Below the pieces are notes generated by a model. The model saw only the letters and a program-made list of their open reading frames with translations. It had not been told where the DNA came from and searched no databases. Shown in pieces: positions 1-10,996 of a stretch of 64,000 nucleotides of DNA. Every line of letters starts with the position of its first letter. The first letter of the stretch is position 1. Source of the DNA: Mikania micrantha (lineage: Eukaryota; Streptophyta; Magnoliopsida; Asterales; Asteraceae); NCBI GenBank assembly GCA_009363875.1, contig CM018686.1, positions 10,106,001 through 10,170,000 of the forward strand. Direction: 5' to 3'. The position numbers and the translations under genes are program-made.

Positions 1-878
1 ATCTGGGGAATCAAACCCTTAATGTACTTCTCGATCAAAGCTGCTTCCGTAGGAAACATATCGGGAAGTAAGCAAGTAAGTTCGTGAAACCGATTGGTGT
101 AAGCCAGACAATCAGCACCGATCATTGAGTGATTCCAGAATTCCTCCTCGAGTTTTTGAATTTCAGTAATTGGGCAGTACTCTGATCTAATCAGAGTTTT
201 GAAATCATTTCAGCCCATCGAGTCAACTGTAGCTGAACCCAAAGTCTTGGCCTGGGTATTCCACCTGGTCAAAGTTGAGTCTTTCAGAGAACAGGCAGCA
301 TAAGACACCTTATGATCCTCCAAACACTGGCTGATTTTGAGTTTGGTTTCCATCTCCTCAATCCACCGTAAAAGACCAGCCGCTCCTTCCTTGCCTGTAA
401 AAGTAGGAGGGTTGCAAGAAGCAAAATACTTATATGTACACCCTTGCTGTGGTGGATCAGGAACAGTTGTTTTTGTGGTTGTTGCACCGGTGGTAGTATG
501 AGTTTCGACGTGACCACCGGTAGCATTATGTTCAGCATGATCATGGTCCCCACCAGAACCTGCGGTGATATGTGGTTGGTGTTGTGTCAGAACACCACAA
601 GCAGATAGTTGTTCACGCACAATTCGTGCTATCATAGCTTCATTTGTTTCAGATCCACTTGTACCAGCAGGTGGAACAGTGCTTGCTCCAGGGTTCACTG
701 GTGGAGCAGTATTTGTTTCCAAATTCCCAGGTGGAACCACGTTTACTTCTGGATTAACACGCGGATCCGGATTTGATTCAACATTCAAAGGTGGAATTTG
801 ATTCTGTTTAGGGTTTGTAATGTTCTGGGTAGCTCTCTTAACTGGTCGACCTATTTTAGGAGCTATTATTCTGCTCAC
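1..878 (-). pseudogene. Ty3/gypsy gag fragment (element A)
   Basis: Encodes part of a retrotransposon capsid protein, which packages element RNA into cytoplasmic particles. The reading frame from 878 down has a low-complexity Pro/Thr/Asn-rich N-terminus and then a typical gag core, with WIEEMETKLKISQC followed by SYAACSLKDSTLTRWN. The open frame begins at a GTG, so the true start is unclear; AGCAG just upstream could be a splice acceptor. A TGA at 210-212, where relatives have Trp, stops the frame. Beyond it the same frame stays open to the window edge with gag signatures (RSEYCPITEIQKLEEEFW, LIEKYIKGLIP). I infer one TGG-to-TGA change in an otherwise open gag. The zinc knuckles and pol lie outside the window. 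Pre-gag ORF, PBS and LTR of the same element lie to the right on the same strand. Confidence 0.8.
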
Positions 879-1695
879 AAGCAGACAAACTCAGGTCAGT
901 TTAAGAACATTAAGGATATAACCCGTTTTATCACATAAATTCAATCATATTCAGTTACACTGAAAATTTATTGAAATGTGATTATAAAGAATACAGTATA
1001 ACTACATGAATTTAGTCCAGACATGTTCTCAATACACCCAGATCACACAGATATTCGTAGTTATGCTCAGTCCTGTTAATTCAAAAACATGTTAAAATAT
1101 TTCACAACTCACAATACTGTGATATAGATATGTTATTACCCATGTTTTTGATATATAAACACTTAGGACTTTGAAACGTTGCCACACAGGACTTTGAAAT
1201 GATGCCACACAGGACTTTGAAATGTTGCCACACAGGACTTTGAAATGTTGTCACACAGACAATTGAAATGTTGCCACACAGGACTTTGAAATTTTGTCAC
1301 ATAGACAATTGAAATGTTGCCATACAGGACTTTGAAATGTTGTCACACAGACAATTGAAATGTTGCCACACAGGACTTTGAAATGTTGTCACACAGACAA
1401 TTGAAATGTTGCCACACAGGACTTTGAAATGATGTCACACATGACTTTGAAATGTTGCCACACAGGACTTCGAAATGATGCCACACAGGACTTTGTTCTC
1501 ACAATGATATGATACATCAATCACACACAACATACATAACCCATTACACAATTAAATACACAAAACAACCATTTATTAGCACTATCATAGAGTTTGATAC
1601 AAACGAGTGTTACTACAACATCCATACAGATAACAACATGTCCATCTACGTTATGTACAATGATAAGTCCCAAAATGAGTGATGCTCGATCACAC
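879..1695 (-). other. spacer between pre-gag ORF and gag of element A
   Basis: Non-coding leader of element A between its pre-gag ORF and gag. Its main content is the 23-bp minisatellite annotated separately. I see no other gene. Confidence 0.5.
1166..1487. repeat. 23-bp minisatellite, 14 units
   Basis: Fourteen contiguous units of exactly 23 bp, followed by the start of a fifteenth at 1488. Two subtypes share the tail TTGAAATGTTGCCACACA and differ at the head: GGACTTT or GACAATT. From unit 4 to unit 11 the subtypes largely alternate, so the middle of the array has a 46-bp higher-order period. It lies between the pre-gag and gag ORFs of element A. Confidence 0.95.
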
Positions 1696-2499
1696 TTACC
1701 GTAGGGAATACGGTAAGCAAGCTAGTATAATAGCTATGGTAGCCAATACTATAGCTAAACATAAGAGTCTAGCCTCAGTGCTCAGGGTACCAAGCATCCA
1801 AATCCAGCCTTGCAGTCTCTCTCTCCAGACTGCAATTTGCTGCCAAAACGCAGCAATCAGTACCTGTCTCCAGGTCCTACTCAAACGCTCCTCTATGGTC
1901 GCTCTCCAAGCCTGGGCATCAGTACCCATGAGATTCACCTGCTCCATCAAAGTCAGGTGTGAAGTAAGAATCTCAAGTACTGTGGTGTGGGTATCCTCCA
2001 GGGTAGTCTGATGGTGGTGAAGGTCCTGCCTCAGACCCTGCAGGTCTTGAGAGACCTGCTGCATTTGGGCCCGCAGCTCAGCTTGGTGGGAGGATTCTCC
2101 CACCTCATGGACAGTCTGTGGCTCATCTCGTGGAGCCATCTGGTGTCTAGGGGGTAGCCCCGTGGTCTTGCGGGCTTGTCCCCGCATCCGTCGTAATCCG
2201 TCCCACGCGGGGACTCTCCATGGAGAGGAGCTTTGTCTCCTCTCAACAGAAACCTGAACCAAGGGTGAATAGGGAGGACTGGGTACAATGGGGAATGCTG
2301 GTGGTGGTACTGGTGATGGTGGTGGTGGAGTAACAGGTCTGGGGGATGATGGTGTATGCGGTCCGGCAGGGGTCGCCTGAGAGGCTGCACATGAAGCCTC
2401 ACTAGGATCCGAGTCTGCTCCTGCACTAGAACTCGGGGTGTCGTCCAACCTCAGATAGGGAAATCTCTGGTAAATATATCTTTCGACTTGATCGGCCAT
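1696..2499 (-). CDS. pre-gag ORF of element A, Pro-rich coiled-coil protein with hydrophobic C-terminus
   Basis: Open frame of 267 codons between the PBS and gag of element A. I choose the ATG at 2499 (MADQVERYIYQRFPYLRLDD); the frame is also open for 18 codons upstream. Visible parts: a Ser/Pro/Ala-rich stretch of about residues 25-90, a Gln/Leu/His-rich probable coiled coil at about 140-190 (AELRAQMQQVSQDLQGLRQD), two Trp-rich segments at about 200-235, and a strongly hydrophobic end (LLCLAIVLATIAIILACL) that could be a membrane anchor. I know no function. Element C carries a similarly placed coiled-coil ORF, so this seems to be a recurrent accessory gene in these gypsy elements rather than a chance ORF. 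Confidence 0.6.
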   Translation of the reverse strand: MADQVERYIYQRFPYLRLDDTPSSSAGADSDPSEASCAASQATPAGPHTPSSPRPVTPPPPSPVPPPAFPIVPSPPYSPLVQVSVERRQSSSPWRVPAWDGLRRMRGQARKTTGLPPRHQMAPRDEPQTVHEVGESSHQAELRAQMQQVSQDLQGLRQDLHHHQTTLEDTHTTVLEILTSHLTLMEQVNLMGTDAQAWRATIEERLSRTWRQVLIAAFWQQIAVWRERLQGWIWMLGTLSTEARLLCLAIVLATIAIILACLPYSLR

Positions 2500-2835
2500 C
2501 GCTGTACAATCAAAATTTCTAATCAGTATCATGACATAAATATTTAATAACAATATTTAATATGAACATGATATGATGCTTCTTCCTATCTCAGAACAAC
2601 TATTCGTCCTTATTGTTGTTAATGTTCTGCTTGAATTAAATTAAACTAGAACGCACATGTGTTGTGAATTTCAGTTATGCTGGCCACTCATAACTGGAAT
2701 TCGTACCACCTGATTATTCTGGCTTCATTCAAAACAAGTGTTGTTCGTTATTTATGTTCGGTGCTCTCTGTGTCACTATTCGAGCCTATGGTTATAGTCT
2801 AGGTCTCTAAGTCCACCTAAATTCAATAACCTGTG

Positions 2836-2847
2836 GCTCTGATACCA
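2836..2847 (-). other. tRNA primer-binding site of element A
   Basis: Read on the minus strand this is TGGTATCAGAGC, complementary to the 3' end of plant initiator-methionine tRNA, the usual primer for minus-strand DNA synthesis. It lies 3 bp inside the LTR edge at 2851. Confidence 0.85.
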
Positions 2848-2850
2848 CCC

Positions 2851-4997
2851 TGTCACACCCCCACCTCTCGTCACCTTGTGTATGATGTCACTGAAACGGT
2901 TGCGGAAGCATAGTGGTGATGTCTCAGAGATGAGGGGTGACTTACTTGAATCGATATCGCAAGCACACAGATTAACTTAAAATAAAATCATTACAAGGTT
3001 CGTCATTGACATCCACATTACAGTCTACAACTAAGTTTATTTAATTACAAAACTAATTTATTCAAGTGCAAGTACCCCAAAAGTGTGTCCTCACCGGCGA
3101 TTACTGTTTACCTACAAAAAGGTTTGAGTTTGAAACGTCAGCACAAAGCTGGTGAGTTCGACAGTTCAATTTAAAACAATATGATATGATAAGTATGTTC
3201 TCAAAAGTTCAGTTCTGGATAACCATGGGACCCGTATCTAGTTCCTTTCGGACAGTTGTACGTTTCACGAAGATACTACCCGTCGGTAAATATCTTAATG
3301 CCTCATTATCTTAATGTCTATCACTAACATCAAGAAAGTTTTTTGGAAACATGTACCAAACATTCACACAAGGGGAGATGCAATCCTCCCAGCAAATGGG
3401 TTGTTAGCCAATAGTACTATCAATGATTCCTGTTCGGCCCCACATGGGTTCACTAGATACAGTTCAAGAGATGAGGACTTTTGATACTGTGATAGAGATA
3501 CTAACGGCAAAATCCCATGAAATCACACAAAAGTCACATGAAATCACACAGATAACAGTGATGCATATCATATGTTCAGAAAGGGATTTACAGAGTTACC
3601 CCAATATTTATAAAACATTAAAAAGAAAAGGGGGTTGCACGAAACTCACCTGATGATATAAATGTAGCCAAATATCTCGAAGCTGATAACAAAGAGATGA
3701 TTCTGCATTTAGTTATATTTAATGAATTATTTATGTTCTAGTTTACTGATTAGATCTTTCTGAACGTTCAATGTCAAAGACATTGCTTTGTAAGTCAACA
3801 AACCGATATTAAATGTTTAATTGGTTACTTTAGTATTATATCATACAGTGTATGATAATGTAGGAACCTAGATTGCATTAGATTCCTAATACAAGGTTGA
3901 TGACACTCTTGATTAATCAGAATAATCTCGGATTAATCAAATAGTTAATGTTGTTGATTATGATACTGTAACAGTTTCTAGATAATTTAATGGCTTAGGA
4001 ATGATTAATCCTTGTTATTGATTACCCAAATATCATGAAATATCACAATGTAGCATCAGAATAGGTGTAATAACCAGGTTTAACATACTAATCTGACTGT
4101 TATCATAAACATCAGATAATCGTTCCAATGAGTATGTTAATGATTTTGATTAGTTTGTAACACTTGGATTTAACCTTGCATTTCAAGGATTAATCCAACT
4201 AATCACCAACATTGTTATAATCAAATGGTTTAAACCATTATAATTATGGGTATGATTTCATGCAAACCGGGCATTACAACGGATCAAAACAAGGATTTAA
4301 GCGTTAAAACATCGTGTTCTTTGTTTTTAATCAATCCTAGCCATCATCTAGGCAATAATCAACATTCCTAACTATGTCATTACGTTCAAAATCAAGATCT
4401 AATCAATCAAAATCAAACTAGAAGGTTAAAATGAACCATTACCAAATCTGACGGATATATGCGGTTAAAACAACGATCAGAACTTGTAGAGATGATCCCT
4501 GGTGCAATCTACGGCTTCTGATGGGCTTAGAATGGAGTTTGGATGGTGATTTGGTCAAGTTTTCGTCTGCTGGGTCGAAGAAGTTCGAGAAGTTGAAAAT
4601 TTTTAATTTCTGCATGAAAATTTGATAAAGAAGATCAGATTATTGCACCGCCTCATTCGTCGCGTACCGCGACCAGAAGCCAAAGAGGGCTTCGCGTACC
4701 GCGAAGATTTCTGGAGGAATCTTAGATATTTTGCATGCATCGCGTACCGCGGAGGACTCTCAACCCCTCCATCGCGTACTGCGATGAGTCCAGTCGTCAG
4801 ATACTTAGAAAATTTTCTTCGTTTTACGATTTCGGGCAATCCAGAACTCCGTTTTGTGCACGGTTTTCACCCACGTTCATCATTTCTCGCCTACTATCGA
4901 TATGTAATAATTACTATCATTAGAACTACGTGGATTTCTAGAACGATCAAATGTGCTCACGTCATTGATGACGTAATTCTCGTATGCAACTGTCACA
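2851..4997 (-). repeat. LTR of gypsy element A
   Basis: Long LTR (about 2.15 kb) in minus orientation. Its 3' edge at 2851 (GGGTGTGACA on the minus strand) abuts the PBS. The 5' edge near 4997 (minus strand TGTGACAG) is inferred from length and from alignment to LTR B; the two share blocks such as GATGATGGCTAG and TGCCCGGTTTGCATGAAATC. Inside are four CGCG-TAC-CGCG-type inverted repeats (4655-4790), a perfect splice-donor sequence CAGGTGAGTT (complement 3643-3652) and the ACTCACC module (complement 3112-3157). The other LTR of A is outside the window. Confidence 0.7.
3112..3157 (-). promoter_or_regulatory. ACTCACC stem / acceptor-like module, LTR A
   Basis: Minus strand: ACTCACC, stem CAGC-tttgt-GCTG, then a pyrimidine-rich run ending TTTTTGTAG followed by GT. 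The donor CAGGTGAGTT lies about 490 nt upstream on the same strand. See findings. Confidence 0.55.
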
Positions 4998-5624
4998 CCA
5001 GAGCTTGGCCGCCGCTTGTATTTGAAGCTAGGATCCCAACTCTTGATTGATTATAATTGATTCATGATTGTCTCTTGTACTATGAATATGATTATGATTG
5101 TGTAAACCAGGGTTCTTAATTCATTTGTAATCAAGACCTTTGGTTTTAGAATATGTGTCCTAGGTTAATCATCCTAGGTTCCAAATACTTACAGTATTGA
5201 GCATAACGATCTCCTTGTGTGAACTTCAACTAAAGAATACTGTTACACAGATTCTAAGTTATGAAGTCCTAATGATGATGAATACATGATGATGATAACA
5301 TGATGAGAATTTCAGATCAAAGTTACTAAGAATACAGATCTTTGCCTCTGAAATCCTTTGATGAATATGTGTTGAGAAATTTAGTTCAGTTTCTAATATT
5401 ATAGAATTCTGATCCAAATTCCTTGACTCGATATCTAATCTTAGAAAAGTATCCCTAAGATCTTTTAAGCTTATTGTAGTCTTAGTGCTAACTTAAATTT
5501 ACTTAGATCCTAAGTATCCTCAAGCCTATAGCACTTAGTCCTATAGGATAGCTTAGGTTATAGTCTAGGTCATTAATTATTGGGTTTTTCCTAGTTTTCT
5601 TCAACATTGGCTCTGATACCAACC
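4998..5624 (-). mobile_element. leader and PBS of gypsy element A2
   Basis: The part just right of LTR A that belongs to another minus-strand gypsy element. It includes TGGTATCAGAGC (complement 5610-5621), a Met-tRNA PBS, directly inside the LTR edge at 5625. The rest is AT-rich leader without an ORF. Element A seems to have inserted here, so the gag and pol of A2, if present, lie left of the window. Confidence 0.55.
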
Positions 5625-8600
5625 TGTCACACCCCCTGCGCCGCGTGCGGAATCCACGGCGCGGTGACGATCGATGGTTGAATCATGCACAAGTATTGAA
5701 TAAGAACAACCACAATGCATTACTAAGTTTCATAAGGTTTAGACAATTGTTTAGTTACAGACATTCTATCTATCTACCAAAAGAATGACAACTACAGACC
5801 CAAAAATATTGTTTACAAAATAAGACTCAGACAAGACAATTAAACAATCAGGATTAAGTGAGTTTCTAATCCATCCTAGCTTGTTTCTTCATCTTGTTCT
5901 ATCTTAACTATGGTCTCCTTAGTTGTCCTTGTGAATTGCTAAACCTGGTTACCTGAAACACGTGAAAAGTAACTGTCAACTACAAAAGTAGTTGGTGAGA
6001 ACAATAGGTTTAACATTTGTAAATATGAATATGCATTGTAAAGCATATGTATAAAACATTGAATGAAAATGACATGGATAGTTGCAACCCAAGCTAACAT
6101 CAAGTAAGAATAACGTGTGCAAACAGTCGTATGACTGTCTACTAGAAAAGCCAACATATAATCAAGTCCCAAACTACGTTTGGAGTCAGAAAGCAGCCAG
6201 CAAACGTATCAACACGAGATGTACTAATGAGTTTACTCAGAAGACAAACTCCGTGTTGACGTACACGGTCAATATGACATATGCTGGTAAAGTTAATTAG
6301 CAGCAAATCCATAATACCGTACGCATCCAAATCTGCAATTAGTTTTTAAAACAAATTTAAAACGTTAACCGCAGCCTTGGCGTAACCAAAACGTGTCCCG
6401 CATCCCCTTGTTGTGATCACCCAGTACTAACGTTATAAGAATAAGAATAAGATTGAGTAAGTGTCTTGATGTGTGTATAAGTTTGTTCACAATGATGAAC
6501 ACCATGGTTTTAGGTTTTTAAGATTTAATCATGTGATTGAAAACCTTTGGTTGAATACTCATGATTGATTTCCATGACTTTGAAATCCTTTGATTGAATA
6601 CCACTATGAAAACCCTTGAATGAATACCTTATTCGAAAACATTGATTTAATCTGGTGAGAGAAAACCTTTGTATAAATACAAGGTTTGAACAAAAACATT
6701 TAATAAAACATTTATTTTAAAACATGGGTTATAGTTTAAAAGCTTGTAAGAGTTTGTAAAACTTAATCTTTCAAAGTGTTTAACATTTATAAAACATTTT
6801 AGATAAAACCGGTTGTAAAATAATTTATAAAACTCTTTTATAAAACGTTTTAGTAGAAAATGTTTAACGGTTGATAACTCATTTAAAATAGTTGAGAAAT
6901 CCCTTAAATTTGTAAAGTGAACCTGTAACTGTTGAAAAGTAGCATGAATCCTGTATATGATATATGATTGTATAAAGAGTGTTTGGTCACGTGTTCTACC
7001 CCAAAACAGTTGAAAAACAGTAAAAGAGGAGACAGCAGTAGACTCTGAACCTGAACAAGTAGCAAGCAACAAGACTTCTAACTGATTCATATACTATTGC
7101 AATCATACATATAATATAAGATTTATGATATCGTTATGGACTTTGATTAATTGATAGACTTATGTTAACGGGTTGACTTGTGCTACTTGTTAATGATTAC
7201 TTCTAGAATAAATTGTTCTCATGTTTAGGTATGTTGTATGAATTTAAATATCATGATTGAGTCACTTGATAGATAATGGATTCATGAAAAAGAATGTGTC
7301 ATGTTCTTTTATGCACAACTGGTATGCATAAAAATAACAAGTGTTGATGAATTTGATAACCTTTTTGTGTCCATGCATTTCTTTAAAAAAATGTTTAAGT
7401 GTTTTAAACTTTTATGATCATGTTAAAATCTTACTCCTAAATAAAGTTAGACTTAATTAGAATAAAACTAATCCCACAATCACTAGAATCAAAGTAGGGT
7501 CATAATACCCTACTTGATTCTTTTAAGCTTAAATAATCATTTAAAATTCATTAGTGTAGAACTTAGAAAATCCTTGGATTTAGAACTCATATATGGACCA
7601 AACAACTAATATTGACATTCTTTAATGAGGTGGGAGTGTCGATCCTAGCAATATCGACTATTTAAGGTTCAAGAAAGGCCCATCAATATTAAGAATACTG
7701 ATGGCTTCTCATCCTTTCGACATTAGTTTTGTTACTTGTTCCATAGTCATGTTTTTATGTTCCAAATCCCTTGGACCTACTTGATTAAAACTATGTTAAT
7801 CCAATAGAATAATTTTGTATTATTTCCTGGCTTTTAAGTTGTCCATGATTGACATCGATTAACATATCCTTGTACTACTATTTTGTGGATTGTAATGTTT
7901 TTTTTTTTGAAAATTGCTGGCTGCCACGATTGTAATAAGCCTTTCTTTACAATAATGCTCTTGATCCATCTAAGTCCAAGTGTTATTATCTGTTTATAAT
8001 TGATCCATTAATTCCCATGGTCCCACATATTGAAGGAGGATCGACTGGATTAAGGGAAAAAAAAACCATTTGACATCAAGGTGATGCTCATCAACTTAAA
8101 CAATATTGATATCTATTGACTTTAATGGCCCTTTCGATATTTATGTTTTCAGCCAGCCACTAACATGGATTTGATTGGCTGATGTTTAATCATCTATATC
8201 TTGGGTCAGTGAAGCATAATGAAAAAATAGGAGGATAAAATCGATCAGTGTCTTTTTATTTTACATGAGGGTCGACCGATATTATCATTATCGGTGCCCT
8301 CATGTTTTCCGTCGATCTTATCTTCCCAACTCCATAGAGTCGATCATCTAAGCGTGTAACAAGCTCAATCCAAGTTAACCCAAGTGTTCTTAAGTCGATT
8401 ACAGCCCTATTTCTTGAGTTTTGAAGGCTAAAAACCGTTTTTAAAAGGAAGAAGATGATGAATAGTAGAAAAACCTACAGTAACGTACCTTCTCTCTAAG
8501 ATTCCGGCCAGAATACTTCGAACCATCCATTGTACTTTCAGATTCCTCTCGTCGAGACGGTCGTTTTGATATATTATATGCGCGATTTGGATAAGAAACG

Positions 8601-9141
8601 AAGAAGTTATGGTCGATTTAGTGAAGCTTTTGTAGAGAGAAATGTGGTATCCGAAATTTCTAGAGAGAGAGGTTTGAGCTGCTATGAAATGAAGAACATG
8701 AACCAAAATAAGGGTTTTTATACCCCGAGTGGTTCCCCGCGTGTTCGGTCTCGCCCGGTGTCGGTTTCGCGTATTTTTACGCGCGTTTTGTTACGATTAC
8801 GAAATCAAATATTTTAAGTTGTAAACTAGTTTTTTCTTGAATTGTTTTGATGAGTTTCAAAATTGTAAAATATAAAATAAAATATTTTACTTGTTTTTAC
8901 TTTTCGTTCGTAGTCAGACCGTTAAACGAATATAATTACGTGTATACCCGCAATTACGTACGTTTTTGGTCGTATTATTTATTTATTGTCGTTTATTCGT
9001 AATTATAAGTTTGACATTAATATCATCATGAATCGTCACCCATAATGATATTCAGTCTCGCTTATGCATTACGATTTGTTTAATTAATTTGTTTGTCATA
9101 ATATCCGTTTGAACACTACGCACTAACATAATCCCATTACA
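5625..9141 (-). repeat. LTR of gypsy element A2 (right edge uncertain)
   Basis: The 3' edge is clear: minus strand ends GGGTGTGACA next to the PBS. The right edge is a guess at ...CCCATTACA (9141), giving about 3.5 kb, long but plausible for this group. It contains the ACTCACC module (complement 5953-6000). Between 7.6 and 8.4 kb there are many TCGA-containing short inverted repeats, for example CCGATA-TTATCAT-TATCGG. I see no convincing gene in this stretch; short ORFs here have no recognisable domain. Confidence 0.4.
5953..6000 (-). promoter_or_regulatory. ACTCACC-type module, LTR A2
   Basis: Minus strand: TCTCACC, then CAACTAC-tttt-GTAGTTG (7-bp stem), a pyrimidine-rich run and GTGTTTCAG followed by GTAACC. 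Same arrangement as in the other LTRs, with a longer stem. Confidence 0.55.
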
Positions 9142-9403
9142 CCGAACGCAGTATATGTATAGGGCATACTCAGAGTCCAGCTACCTGCCTTATCTGCCGC
9201 CAGCCCACCACTGTTTCGATATAATACAATACTGTTCTTGCCTAGCGTAATCGACTGTAAATAAATAATACATACTTGTTCCTAATTAAATAAGATCCTA
9301 TAACACACAAACACAAACATGAACATATGAATCACATTGACATATTGAATATAAATACACATTGTTCTATCACTGTTTATGACTACCATGACTAAATGCA
9401 CAG
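9142..9403. other. unassigned stretch before the rpl2 exon
   Basis: Holds a short segment (about 9150-9225, CCGCCAGCCCACCACTG core) similar to one at 59,380-59,440 in another LTR fragment, so part of it is probably LTR debris. The last bases (AAATGCACAG) look like a splice acceptor. Confidence 0.35.
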
Positions 9404-9578
9404 ATGTTACAGTAGACCTGTGGTTAAAGGAGTGGCCATGAACCCTGTGGACCATCCTCATGGTGGTGGTGAAGGTAAGAGTAAGAGTAGTGGGTCTAGA
9501 GGCCGGCAATCGGTTACACCATGGGGAAAACCAACCAAGGGTGGCTACAAGACTGGTCCCCTGAGGCGCAGGAAATAG
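9404..9578 (+). CDS. rpl2: last exon of nuclear-encoded mitochondrial ribosomal protein L2 (uL2m)
   Basis: Encodes the C-terminal end of ribosomal protein L2, a 23S/26S rRNA-binding protein of the large subunit near the peptidyl-transferase centre. The peptide contains the hallmark GVAMNPVDHPHGGGEG followed by SVTPWGKPTKGGYKTGP and a basic tail, ending at TAG. The PWGKPTKGG ending is the mitochondrial type; chloroplast L2 has a different tail. In many eudicots the 3' part of mitochondrial rpl2 is known to have moved to the nucleus, which would explain an exon among nuclear retroelements. TGCACAG before the homology fits an acceptor, so I start the exon at 9404. No upstream exon is visible; it could lie beyond the retroelements to the left, or this may be an isolated fragment. 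An AT-rich 3'-UTR-like region follows. Confidence 0.7.
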
Positions 9579-10069
9579 GTCACTGGTGAAGTTTGATTGT
9601 TATGTGTGTTACAGGATATTGGTTTTGCATTTTGATGCAAATGTTTTAAGATGCTTTTTATTTTTCATAGTGTTTGTGGTCTTCCATAAATAATATTTTG
9701 CATATTTTAGGAAATTAAATGTTTAATTCTGGTAGGCGTTGTTAGTTTACTTCTGACTGAAGTATTTGCTCGGATAAATATAAGTTATGAATATACAGGT
9801 TTATTTTATACTTTTGAAGAATTTTGCCTTTTGTTCATGTTAGATTGTTTATTCCAAAAAAATGTAATAATATTTACAAAATATTTATTAATTATTTTTT
9901 TAAATAGCTTGTGATTTATCATTCCATGGAAAAACAAAAATAAAATTAGGCGTTATAATTACCAAAGAGAAAATATGATAAAATGATTAATGTTATTTTT
10001 TTTTGAACGACAATGTTTTTATGTACTATGTATGTTGTCTTAATCGGGCATATTAGGTAGAGGTAAAAC
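9579..10069. other. AT-rich sequence after rpl2
   Basis: Probably 3' UTR and flank of the rpl2 exon at its start, then AT-rich DNA. I see no gene. Confidence 0.4.
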
Positions 10070-10262
10070 ATATGCCCCCAGATGCACGAGAATCTTGTGA
10101 AATAGGTAAACTCTCACCCCTCCTCCCCTATCAGGTTCAAACCCAGGATAAACAAAGCTGATCCTTCATTTGGTGTCTTTTAAACTTGCCCTCAAATAGA
10201 TTCGAACCTTCGACTTTCACTATAGAAAGTGAGAGCTTTAACCACTAGGCTGAGTTTTCAGG
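10070..10262 (-). mobile_element. tRNA-derived SINE (SINE1)
   Basis: Read on the minus strand, the head looks like a tRNA with internal RNA polymerase III promoter boxes: A box around TAGTGGTTAAAGC (complement 10235-10253) and B box GGTTCGAATC (complement 10199-10208). A non-tRNA body follows. Ends are approximate; no clear target duplication. Confidence 0.55.
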
Positions 10263-10996
10263 ACAATTATGTCATTTAACTAGGGGTTATCTCACGGTGC
10301 CACGGTGTCCTTTTATTTATCATAAAAGAAACATGATCTCAAAAATCCAAACTTAGATAAAATAAACTTGTTACTTTATAATACATTTTAAAGCGTAAAC
10401 CAAAAACATTTTAAAAATAATGGTAAAAAAACTTAAAACTTGTATCATACAATGCTATCTAATTAAAATTTTGAACAGAGAAAAGGTTTAGTCATATAGT
10501 TATGTTAATATGGTTATTCAATCATAATGGTGGTGAGTGTGGTAATATGATCATGAATATAAAAGCATAGGAAAAAACAGTTACAACGACTCTCAATCTG
10601 TCCTAAAACAATAATTCAAACCTTAATACAAAAACAATCATCACTCTCAAGATACACAAACCAAAGTTAAGAGTGATTATAATTTACGCGACCGTTAACA
10701 TAGACACATAACGTAAAAAAAATTAGATAGTAACAGCAGCAACAACAACAGTAGTCGTAGTAGTAGACGAAATATTTCTATTATGTCAATGCCAATCGGT
10801 AGGTTCCTATCCTCCTATCGATTCAGCAGCAGCAAAAGTAGGAGCAGTTGAATTATTATTGTTATTGTAATATTAATATGATTTAATAGTCTTATGATAT
10901 TATAACAATATTCTACTATTATATGCCACTTTATTGCATGTTATTATACCTTCATATCTATGTGTTCTTTAATGATTTTACATTTGTTGTTACTTA
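10263..10996. other. AT-rich intergenic DNA
   Basis: No ORF or element recognised. A short trinucleotide-like patch (AGCAGCAACAACAACAG and TAGTCGTAGTAGTAG) lies near 10,735-10,770. Confidence 0.4.

Noticed and set aside
6647..7090. 147-codon minus-strand ORF
   Set aside because: AT-rich Phe/Leu/Asn composition, no domain, lies inside an LTR.
10199..10253. Functional tRNA gene
   Set aside because: A and B boxes are present, but the segment between and after them does not form a full cloverleaf by eye; SINE head fits better.
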